Below are positions 16,590 to 23,389 of a DNA stretch of 64,000 nt, piece by piece. The position numbers and the translations under genes are program-made. Every line of letters starts with the position of its first letter. Position 1 is the first letter of the stretch. A model generated the notes under the pieces. The model was not told the DNA's origin, made no database searches, and saw only the letters and a list, made by a program, of their open reading frames with translations. This DNA comes from an uncultured Cryomorphaceae bacterium (GTDB taxonomy: Bacteria > Bacteroidota > Bacteroidia > Flavobacteriales > Schleiferiaceae): assembly GCA_937120475.1 (NCBI GenBank), contig CAKZJV010000007.1, forward strand, positions 248,001 through 312,000. The letters run 5' to 3'.

Positions 16590-18992
16590 TTATGCCTTTT
16601 CCAGGTTAAAATAAAAATCACTTCCTTCACCTTTCCGGGAGTTTACCAAAAGCCGGGAGCGGTGCAGCTTCAATAACTCGTGGCAAAGACTTAAGCCAAA
16701 ACCAGTGCCTTGCTCATTAGCCGTTCCGGGGGTGGATATACGGCCGGGAACATCGAAAAGCCGCAATTGATCATCATCGGAAATTCCCTGGCCATTATCT
16801 TTAATATGAACCTGGAAATGTTGGCCGTGGTCTTCCACAAATATCTCAATAATACCGGTCCGGCTAAAAGTGTACTTGATGGCGTTACTCAACAGGTTGC
16901 GCAATACCGTGCGTATCATTTCTTCATCAGCCTTCACCATAACTCTTTCCGGTAAACGATCTATCAGTTGTACGTCCTTTTTTTCCAGCTTGAGGCTCAT
17001 GCCTTCCAATACCTGGTTAGTCAGTGTTTTAAGGTCCGTGGTTTCCAATCGGGCCTTCATGCCGTGGCTTTGAGTTTTCACCCATTCCAGCAGGCCGGTT
17101 AGCAGGCTTTTGGTTTTCGTGAAATTGCGGTTGAGTAAAATGATATACTCAATGAGGTCTTCCCGTGAATGTTCCGCTTTGCGTTCGAGTACCAAATTGG
17201 TTAGTGAAGTGGCCGAAAAAATACTGTCCTTCAGGTCATGCGCTAAAATGGAGAGCATTCTTTCCTTAGCAATGTTTGCCTGGTGAAGGTCTTCTTTCTG
17301 ACGTTCGATTTCCAGGCTCTTTTTGCGGTTTTCGGTAATATCGGCACCCACCATTACCAGTGCCTGTAGGGTATCTTCCGAAGTAAGAGGTGAAAAGGAT
17401 TTTATGAGGTGCATGGCTTCGGCCTCACCCGGAAATTGCGAAACCTCCTGCCATATTTCGCCCTTGGAAGCCTTGTCCATGCGTTTTTCCCAGTCCTCCT
17501 GATCTACATCTCTTAGGTAAGCCAAGAAGTACTCGCCCTGTTTGTAGCGATGACCGGTCATATTTTGATAAAAGTCTGCACAGGCCTTATTGATCAGGAT
17601 AATTTCGCCCTGCGCGTTCAGAGAAAGTATAAAGTTGTCCGTATTATTTATGATGGCCATCACCTGTTGGTTACTTTCCCGTAATCGCTTTTCGGTACGT
17701 TTGATTTTACGGGATTGTAGATAAACCTCCAGCATTAAGCCCAAAAGAATGGTAATGACCAGTACTGAAGCAATAAGCCAGTCGTTTCTTTCCTTGATCT
17801 CAGCTTGCGACTCCTCGTTGATTTCCTCCAAATGTTGGTTTTGCTTTTTTTGATGGCTCAATTCATTTTGAGTACGAAGAATCTCGTATAAGGCACGATT
17901 TCGTGATATTTCCAGGGAATCGTTCAAACTGATAATGATACGCGCTGCATCTAAGGAGGCTTTCAGTTTTCCCTGATCTTCATATACCAGCAATAACTCC
18001 TCATAAAGATCCTGAGAGTTGATGTATTGCTCATATTGCCTGGCTCTTTGTATTCCCTCCAGCAAACGTTCTTCGGCCGCTTCATAATCTCCCATAAGCC
18101 TCTGTAACTGACCCCTTAGGAGGTATTCTTCCATTTCAAATTTGCGGTAAAACAAACCTGTGGTATTGGCATTGTTTTCAAGAATGTACAGAGCCTTTTT
18201 AAAGTTTCCCCGTTTTTTTTCCAGTTTGGCCGTTTCTATTATCGATTTATGCAGTAGATCCCATTCTTTATGTTGAAGAAAAAAACCGGTAGAATATTGC
18301 AACAGGCTGTCGGCCTTTTTTTCCTGGTTTAGCCTTTCATAGGCTTGTGCCAGGTAAATATTGGAGTGCGCCAGCAATAAGGGATTGTTTATTTTTTGGC
18401 GAAGAGTATAAGCTTTCTGAAAGTAGGAGAGGGCTACCTCCGGTTTTTTTAGTCGAAGCGCACAAAGGCCAATGTTGTTGTAGGCTACGGCTTTACCAAT
18501 ATCCATACTGTCAATCTCAAAGGATAGAATGGCATCAAAATAAAATTCACTGGCTTCGGAGTAATTCTGTAGTTTATACAACAGGTTACCGATGTTAATT
18601 TCCAGCCAGCCCAGTAAACCGGGGTCACGGGTTTCCTGCCGTAAAATCCGGAGTGCTTCCGATAAAAAGTGAAGGCTTCGTGAAAAGTCGTTATGATCCA
18701 ACAACAGGCGTCCGTAATTAACCATAATCCTCGCCTGCAGGTGATCATCCGAAATATTATCGGCAAACTTTAAAGCTTTCCGAAGGTGCCGGTCGGCCTT
18801 ATCCCATTTTTCCAGAACATAAATGGAAGCTAATGCCAGGCGTAGATTTACATAACCATTGGGGTCTTGAAGACTATCGAATTGATTTAACTGGTTTAAT
18901 AAGGAATCAGCCTGACTAGTAGGGTTAGCAGAACCCTCGGTAGGCAAATATAATAATACAGTAAATGCTAAGATGCTGATTAGCAACTTCAT
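16590..18992 (-). CDS. TPR-PAS sensor histidine kinase (orphan)
   Basis: Membrane sensor kinase, 800 residues. A signal peptide (about 1-22) is followed by an extracytoplasmic TPR array to about 350 (for example WLEINIGNLLYKLQNYSEASEFYFDAI and AYNNIGLCALRLKKPEVALSYFQKAY), then a coiled coil and a membrane helix (WLIASVLVITILLGLMLEVYL, about 405-425). A PAS domain (about 440-560) precedes HisKA with the phospho-acceptor in SILAHDLKDSIF. The HATPase has N-box LRNLLSNAIKYTF, G1 KDNGQGISDDD and G2 GTGFGLSLCHELL. There is no receiver domain and no response regulator gene in the window, so partner and signal are unknown. Promoter box at 19020-19027. Confidence 0.92.
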   Translation of the reverse strand: MKLLISILAFTVLLYLPTEGSANPTSQADSLLNQLNQFDSLQDPNGYVNLRLALASIYVLEKWDKADRHLRKALKFADNISDDHLQARIMVNYGRLLLDHNDFSRSLHFLSEALRILRQETRDPGLLGWLEINIGNLLYKLQNYSEASEFYFDAILSFEIDSMDIGKAVAYNNIGLCALRLKKPEVALSYFQKAYTLRQKINNPLLLAHSNIYLAQAYERLNQEKKADSLLQYSTGFFLQHKEWDLLHKSIIETAKLEKKRGNFKKALYILENNANTTGLFYRKFEMEEYLLRGQLQRLMGDYEAAEERLLEGIQRARQYEQYINSQDLYEELLLVYEDQGKLKASLDAARIIISLNDSLEISRNRALYEILRTQNELSHQKKQNQHLEEINEESQAEIKERNDWLIASVLVITILLGLMLEVYLQSRKIKRTEKRLRESNQQVMAIINNTDNFILSLNAQGEIILINKACADFYQNMTGHRYKQGEYFLAYLRDVDQEDWEKRMDKASKGEIWQEVSQFPGEAEAMHLIKSFSPLTSEDTLQALVMVGADITENRKKSLEIERQKEDLHQANIAKERMLSILAHDLKDSIFSATSLTNLVLERKAEHSREDLIEYIILLNRNFTKTKSLLTGLLEWVKTQSHGMKARLETTDLKTLTNQVLEGMSLKLEKKDVQLIDRLPERVMVKADEEMIRTVLRNLLSNAIKYTFSRTGIIEIFVEDHGQHFQVHIKDNGQGISDDDQLRLFDVPGRISTPGTANEQGTGFGLSLCHELLKLHRSRLLVNSRKGEGSDFYFNLEKA

Positions 18993-19019
18993 AAAGGTCA
19001 GCCACTTGGAAAATCAGCT

Positions 19020-19027
19020 CAAAGATA
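19020..19027 (-). promoter_or_regulatory. -7 box for the histidine kinase gene
   Basis: Minus-strand TATCTTTG is an exact TAnnTTTG match, 27 nt upstream of the ATG at 18992. It lies just past the U-rich end of the SRP RNA gene. Confidence 0.5.
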
Positions 19028-19059
19028 CACCTTAGTGTTATAACATGAGAGGAAAAAAG

Positions 19060-19159
19060 AAAGGCAAGCGATCCATATCACACCGCTACGACCGATTACC
19101 CTTGCTGCGTTCCCGCCCTGGGGGAGTTCATCAGGAGCTGGTTGTATGGGACTTGCCTT
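19060..19159 (-). ncRNA. ffs: Signal recognition particle RNA (4.5S type)
   Basis: On the minus strand the sequence contains the SRP domain IV core: CCAGGGCGGGAACGCAGCA followed by AGGGTAA. GCG-GGAA-CGC forms the conserved GNRA-type tetraloop hairpin, and the asymmetric internal loop that binds Ffh (CAGG / AGCA) flanks it. The ends close by 8 perfect base pairs: 19061-19068 (AAGGCAAG) with 19152-19159 (CTTGCCTT). A U-rich run (TTTCTTTTTT on the minus strand, down to 19052) follows as terminator. About 100 nt, the short Gram-negative form. With Ffh it targets membrane proteins to SecYEG. Confidence 0.93.
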
Positions 19160-19165
19160 AGTTGG

Positions 19166-19196
19166 CAAAATTACGTTAATCTATCCAATCACAAAA
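19166..19196 (-). promoter_or_regulatory. Promoter of the SRP RNA gene
   Basis: Minus strand: TTTTG (19196-19192), 18-nt spacer, TAATTTTG (19173-19166), an exact TAnnTTTG. The predicted RNA 5' end at 19159 is 7 nt beyond the box. This independently defined RNA end calibrates start-site predictions elsewhere in the window. Confidence 0.65.
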
Positions 19197-19230
19197 GGTT
19201 TCTGTTGCTTTTCCGAGAAGGCATTTTGGC

Positions 19231-19238
19231 TATCTTTG
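19231..19238 (+). promoter_or_regulatory. -7 box for the DUF4199/glycosyltransferase operon
   Basis: TATCTTTG, exact TAnnTTTG. By the spacing seen at the SRP RNA, transcription would start near 19245 and give a 17-nt leader before the ATG at 19262. It supports choosing that ATG over the longer open frame that runs back across the SRP RNA. Confidence 0.55.
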
Positions 19239-19261
19239 TCCGCAATCAATCCGAGCATCCT

Positions 19262-19807
19262 ATGAATGAGCACGTAAAATCTCAAGCTATACGTTTTGGA
19301 AGCATTGCAGGCGGTTTAGCCCTTGCTTATACTTTAATGGCCTATTTGGTGGACCTTACGCTAATGACCAACCCATGGGTAGGTATCCTGTTCTGGGTAG
19401 TTACCTTAATACTTCTCATTATCGCGGTTTCACGCGCCAAGGCTGCCATGGGGGGCTTTATTTCCTTTAAAGAGGCCTTTTCAACCTTTATTGTAGCCTA
19501 CGTTATTTATGCCCTGATCACCACTGCTTTTTCCATGTTGCTTTTCAACGTAGTTGATACGGCTGCGGCTGCGGAATTACAGGAAATGATTATCGAATCA
19601 TCGGTAGGCATGATGGAAAGTTTTGGTGCGGGCGAAGAGCAGATAGAACAGTCTGTAGAGGCTATGGAGTCACAAAATTCTTTCGGAGTAATGGGTTTGT
19701 TGCAATCGTTTTTCTGGGGAATAGTGGGGTATGCAGTAATAGGACTTATAGTTGCTGCGTTTATGAAAAAAAACAAACCAGATTTTCTGGAAGAAGAGGT
19801 TTCCTAG
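19262..19807 (+). CDS. DUF4199 family inner-membrane protein
   Basis: 181 residues with four predicted membrane helices: about 12-33 (FGSIAGGLALAYTLMAYLVDL), 40-57, 75-98 and 150-170. A conserved short motif GGFISFKEAFSTF (about 65-77) between helices 2 and 3 is the DUF4199 hallmark. The loop after helix 3 is acidic and alanine-rich. Function unknown. It is followed by a DPM1/GtrB-type glycosyltransferase after 3 nt, a frequent Bacteroidota pairing that suggests a shared lipid-sugar role (inference). The start was chosen from MNEHVKSQAIRFG and the promoter box just upstream. Confidence 0.85.
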   Translation: MNEHVKSQAIRFGSIAGGLALAYTLMAYLVDLTLMTNPWVGILFWVVTLILLIIAVSRAKAAMGGFISFKEAFSTFIVAYVIYALITTAFSMLLFNVVDTAAAAELQEMIIESSVGMMESFGAGEEQIEQSVEAMESQNSFGVMGLLQSFFWGIVGYAVIGLIVAAFMKKNKPDFLEEEVS

Positions 19808-19810
19808 CAC

Positions 19811-20770
19811 ATGAATATATCGGTAGTAATACCACTTTATAACGAAGAAGACTCATTAAAAGAATTATACGATTGGATTGTCCGCGTGATGGAGGCCAAT
19901 CGTTTTTCTTTTGAAGTGGTTTTTGTGGACGATGGCTCCACCGATCGAAGCTGGGAGGTGATTTGCGAACTGGCTAAGGAGGATGACCGCGCCAAGGCTA
20001 TTCACTTCAGGCGTAACCACGGAAAATCGGCCGGGCTCAACGTAGGTTTTGATGCTGCCGAAGGGGATGTGGTTATTACGATGGATGCTGACCTGCAGGA
20101 TAGTCCTGATGAAATACCCGGGCTTTACACCATGATTACCGAGGAAGGTTATGACCTGGTAAGCGGCTGGAAAAAGAAGCGCCATGACCCTCTGTCGAAA
20201 ACGATTCCCACCAAGTTCTACAATTGGGCTACCCGCAAGATTAGCAAGATTAAACTACACGATTTTAACTGTGGTTTGAAAGCCTATAAAAGGGAAGTGG
20301 TTAAAAACGTGGACGTTCACGGTGAGATGCACCGCTACATTCCTTTTCTGGCTAAAAATGCCGGTTTTGTAAAAATAGGAGAGAAGGTTGTACAACACCA
20401 GGCCCGGAAGTACGGGCACACCAAATTCGGACTCAACCGTTTTATCAACGGACCGCTGGATTTGCTCACGCTGGCCTTTATTTCGAAGTTTTCCAAAAGG
20501 CCTATGCACTTTTTTGGTCTTTACGGTACCCTGATGTTTATTATCGGTTTTCTGGTAACGGCTTATTTAGGTATTGACAAACTGGTGGCGATGAGCGTAG
20601 GCAATAAAGCTCGTTTGGTAGCTGAAAATCCCTGGTTTTACATTGCGTTAACTACCATGATACTGGGAACGCAACTGTTTTTGGCGGGCTTTCTGGCTGA
20701 AATAGTGGTGCGCACCAGCTCCAAACAAACCAGGTACACCGTTGATCAACGCCTGAATTTCAACCACTAA
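19811..20770 (+). CDS. Family 2 glycosyltransferase, GtrB/DPM1-like, membrane-anchored
   Basis: Transfers a sugar from a nucleotide donor to polyprenyl phosphate at the cytoplasmic face of the inner membrane (known role of the GtrB/DPM1 group). 319 residues: GT-A domain with VVIPLYNEEDSLKEL (4-18), FVDDGSTDRSW (38-48), the metal-binding MDADLQDSPDEI (about 94-105), and the acceptor loop HRYIPFLAKNAG. It ends in two membrane helices (FFGLYGTLMFIIGFLVTAYLGI and the stretch near 280-305). It lies between the DUF4199 gene and a second GT2. Confidence 0.9.
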   Translation: MNISVVIPLYNEEDSLKELYDWIVRVMEANRFSFEVVFVDDGSTDRSWEVICELAKEDDRAKAIHFRRNHGKSAGLNVGFDAAEGDVVITMDADLQDSPDEIPGLYTMITEEGYDLVSGWKKKRHDPLSKTIPTKFYNWATRKISKIKLHDFNCGLKAYKREVVKNVDVHGEMHRYIPFLAKNAGFVKIGEKVVQHQARKYGHTKFGLNRFINGPLDLLTLAFISKFSKRPMHFFGLYGTLMFIIGFLVTAYLGIDKLVAMSVGNKARLVAENPWFYIALTTMILGTQLFLAGFLAEIVVRTSSKQTRYTVDQRLNFNH

Positions 20771-20775
20771 GAGTT

Positions 20776-21771
20776 TTGAAGTTTACCCTCATTTCACCCA
20801 CCTTTGGCCGTCCGGAAGAAGTGAGTGAATTCCTGGAGAGTTTGCTGCAACAGGATTACACGGACTTTGAAGTAATACTAGGTGACGGTACCCCCGGAGA
20901 TACCCTTCGGCCGGTGTTGGAAAAATTTCAGGGAAACGCTAAATATCCTTTAACCATAGTTTATGAAGAGTACCTGCCGGTAAGTGATGCCCGAAACCGG
21001 GCGGCTGAATCGGCTCGTGGGGAGTATATTATTTTTCTGGATTCGGATTGTATTATTCCCACCGATTATCTCAAAAAGATTGAAAGGCACCTGGAGCGCA
21101 AACCTCTGGATGCTTTTGGCGGCCCGGATGCAGCCCACAAGAATTTTACTCCTTTGCAGAAGGCAATCTCCTTTAGTATGACTTCCTTATTAACTACGGG
21201 GGGAATAAGAGGTAAAAAAAGAAGCATTAGTACGTATCATCCCCGTGGTTTTAACATGGGGATGCGTAAATCGGTTTTTGAAGCGGTAAATGGCTATTCC
21301 GAGTTCAGGTGTGGTGAAGATATAGAATTGAGTATCCGGGTTTTGAAGGCCGGTTATAAGGTAGGGCTTATTCCTGAGGCTTATGTATATCACAAGCGCA
21401 GGACCAGTTTAAAGCAGTTTTTCAAGCAAGTGTTTCGCTTTGGAGCAGCGCGCATTAATATCTGGAAAAGGCATCGTGAAGAAATGAAATTAACGCACCT
21501 GTTCCCTTTGGCGTTTTCCGTTTTTGTACTGGTTACCGTACTGTTGAACCTTCTCTTTCCCGGAGCGGCCTGGGCTTTATTTATGCTGAGCGTACTGGGC
21601 GTTTACACCTTAGGGTTGCTCATTCTTTCGCTTCTGGAAAGTAAAAGTCCCGGTGTGGCCTTATTGGCGGTGATAACCTCCTATACCATGCTACTAGGCT
21701 ATGGTTGGGGTTTTTTCCGAAATTTTTGGGCCTATTTTGTACAGGGCCGGGAAAATGGCTTATCGCTCTGA
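20776..21771 (+). CDS. Family 2 glycosyltransferase with C-terminal membrane helices
   Basis: 331 residues: FTLISPTFGRPEEVSEFLESL (N-terminus), VILGDGTPGDTL in place of the usual DDGS loop, and IIFLDSDCIIPTDYL as the metal-binding D-S-D. FRCGEDIELSIRVLKAGY (the ED motif) and VYHKRRTSLKQFFKQVFRFG are typical of surface-polysaccharide transferases. Two or three membrane helices follow from about 235. The frame has no ATG near the conserved N-terminus, so TTG at 20776, 5 nt after the previous stop, is taken as start. Ends 4 nt before the convergent gmhA stop. Confidence 0.87.
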   Translation: MKFTLISPTFGRPEEVSEFLESLLQQDYTDFEVILGDGTPGDTLRPVLEKFQGNAKYPLTIVYEEYLPVSDARNRAAESARGEYIIFLDSDCIIPTDYLKKIERHLERKPLDAFGGPDAAHKNFTPLQKAISFSMTSLLTTGGIRGKKRSISTYHPRGFNMGMRKSVFEAVNGYSEFRCGEDIELSIRVLKAGYKVGLIPEAYVYHKRRTSLKQFFKQVFRFGAARINIWKRHREEMKLTHLFPLAFSVFVLVTVLLNLLFPGAAWALFMLSVLGVYTLGLLILSLLESKSPGVALLAVITSYTMLLGYGWGFFRNFWAYFVQGRENGLSL

Positions 21772-21775
21772 CTTT

Positions 21776-22384
21776 TTAAGATACGCGCGAATCATAAACT
21801 TTACCCATGCTGGGGTTGTCGCCCATTAAACGGACCTGCATTTCCTTTTTTATGATGTTGAAGATCACCATGTGTACATCTTCAGTAACTTCCATATCCT
21901 GAACATCGGCATGTACCCAATTATCGGCTATCTCGCTGATCTTTCCACCTTTAAAACCACTAAGCGCCAAGGTGTTGAGGCCGTTGGTTTTGGCATATTG
22001 CAGGGCCCGCACCACGTTTTCGGAGTTGCCACTACCACTGATACCCACGGCCAAATCGGTTTCCTTGGCGTAATTCTTCAGTTGCTCCACAAAAATGTCC
22101 TCATAACCAATGTCATTGGCTATGGCCATCATAGCCGCAATGTTGTCATTCAGGCAGATCATACGAAAGCGCTTATCCAGTCCATAACTGGCACCCTTTA
22201 AAAAGTCACCGGTTACATGAGAAGCAGTGGCACCACTGCCACCGTTTCCAAATACATAAATATTACCCCCTTGCTGGTAAGTATTGTAAAAAGCTTCTGC
22301 CGCCTGCTGGATTTGTTCATGGTCCAGCTTCATAAGGGTCTCCACCACCAGGGTGATGTATTCTTTTGCTTTATTCATTTCCAT
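21776..22384 (-). CDS. gmhA: Sedoheptulose-7-phosphate isomerase (SIS domain)
   Basis: Converts sedoheptulose 7-phosphate to D-glycero-D-manno-heptose 7-phosphate, first step of activated heptose synthesis. 202 residues, the usual GmhA size: VFGNGGSGATASHVTGDF (about 44-61) is the SIS phosphosugar loop, followed by VGISGSGNSENVVRAL and the C-terminal VTEDVHMVIFNII carrying the conserved Glu/His pair. It overlaps hddA by 14 nt (8 nt if translation begins at the second ATG, 22378). Last gene of the heptose operon. Confidence 0.9.
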   Translation of the reverse strand: MEMNKAKEYITLVVETLMKLDHEQIQQAAEAFYNTYQQGGNIYVFGNGGSGATASHVTGDFLKGASYGLDKRFRMICLNDNIAAMMAIANDIGYEDIFVEQLKNYAKETDLAVGISGSGNSENVVRALQYAKTNGLNTLALSGFKGGKISEIADNWVHADVQDMEVTEDVHMVIFNIIKKEMQVRLMGDNPSMGKVYDSRVS

Positions 22385-23354
22385 AGTAGATCAGTTGTGA
22401 TCCTTGTTTTTCAAATTTGAAGTCAAAGCGGTTTACCTGACTCAAGGCTGCGTCCAGTTTTTTTTGTGCGCTTTCCGGGCAATAAAACAACATAAAGCCA
22501 CCGCCACCGGCACCCAATAGTTTTCCACCGATGGCTCCGCTTTTCAGGGCCGTAGAGTATAACTCATTTATGAGGGGATTACTTATGCCGGATGCCAGTT
22601 TTTGTTTCATCATCCAGTTTTCGTGCAGTAGTTTACCAAATTCATCCAGGTTTTCCTGCATAAGCGCATCACGCAGCTCATACACCAGCTTAACCATTTC
22701 CTGTAGTGTTCTGAATTTTTCTTCCTGGCTGGTATTTTTTTTCTGTTCCGCTAATATAGAAGAAGCACTGCGTTGGTTGCCGATGTAATACAAGCAAAGG
22801 TTTTTTTGCAATTGCTGATAAACCTCGTCTTTAATATATACCGGGTTAACGTTAACACTGCCATCGCGGTTGAATTCGATCACATTTAACCCTCCGTAGG
22901 CAGCAGCATACTGATCTTGCTTACCGATGGGTTCCTTCAGCAGGTCAATCTCTATTTCACAGGCTCCGCTAGCCAGCATTTCCTTGGAGGCATACTGGTT
23001 GGTGTAGGCGTGCAGGTTATTCAAAACACCTACGGTAAAAGAAGAGGAAGAACCCATACCGGTACCGCTGGGAATGTCGGCAATGGAACTGATTTCCAGA
23101 CCACCATTTACCGAGAATTTTTTAAGGCATTCCTTCAGTATAGGGTGTTTGAGGTCATCTACCGAGCCCACGGTTTCGGTTTGGGAGTACTTGGTGCGAA
23201 TCTTATCCCTCTCAAAAAAGCGGTGGGATGAGATGTACATATACTTATTGATGGAAGTGCTCAACACCGCCCCCTGACTTTGGGAATAAAAAGCCTCCAG
23301 ATCCGATCCGCCTCCTACAAAGCTGATGCGAAAAGGTGTTTTGGTAATAATCAT
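22371..23354 (-). CDS. hddA: GHMP kinase, D-glycero-alpha-D-manno-heptose-7-phosphate kinase
   Basis: Phosphorylates heptose 7-phosphate at C1 to give the alpha-1,7-bisphosphate, the step committing to the GDP-heptose route rather than ADP-heptose. 327 residues: RISFVGGGSDLEAFYS (9-24) is characteristic of HddA-type GHMP kinases. IPSGTGMGSSSSFTVGVLNNL (about 94-114) is the ATP loop and LLGAGGGGFMLFYC (about 280-293) the third GHMP motif. Lies between the three-domain fusion gene (35 nt upstream) and gmhA. Identification is strengthened by these neighbours. Confidence 0.9.
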   Translation of the reverse strand: MIITKTPFRISFVGGGSDLEAFYSQSQGAVLSTSINKYMYISSHRFFERDKIRTKYSQTETVGSVDDLKHPILKECLKKFSVNGGLEISSIADIPSGTGMGSSSSFTVGVLNNLHAYTNQYASKEMLASGACEIEIDLLKEPIGKQDQYAAAYGGLNVIEFNRDGSVNVNPVYIKDEVYQQLQKNLCLYYIGNQRSASSILAEQKKNTSQEEKFRTLQEMVKLVYELRDALMQENLDEFGKLLHENWMMKQKLASGISNPLINELYSTALKSGAIGGKLLGAGGGGFMLFYCPESAQKKLDAALSQVNRFDFKFEKQGSQLIYYGNE

Positions 23355-23389
23355 GGGTTAGTATTTAGGCAAATATCCAAACATTCTTC

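Noticed and set aside
19142-19261. Longer start for the DUF4199 gene running back across the SRP RNA
   Set aside because: The first 40 codons are the antisense of the SRP RNA, show no membrane-protein pattern, and lie upstream of the promoter box at 19231-19238.
19430-19442. GTTTCACGCG similar to a parS half-site
   Set aside because: It is not part of a full 16-bp palindrome and lies in coding sequence; no other parS-like site was seen.
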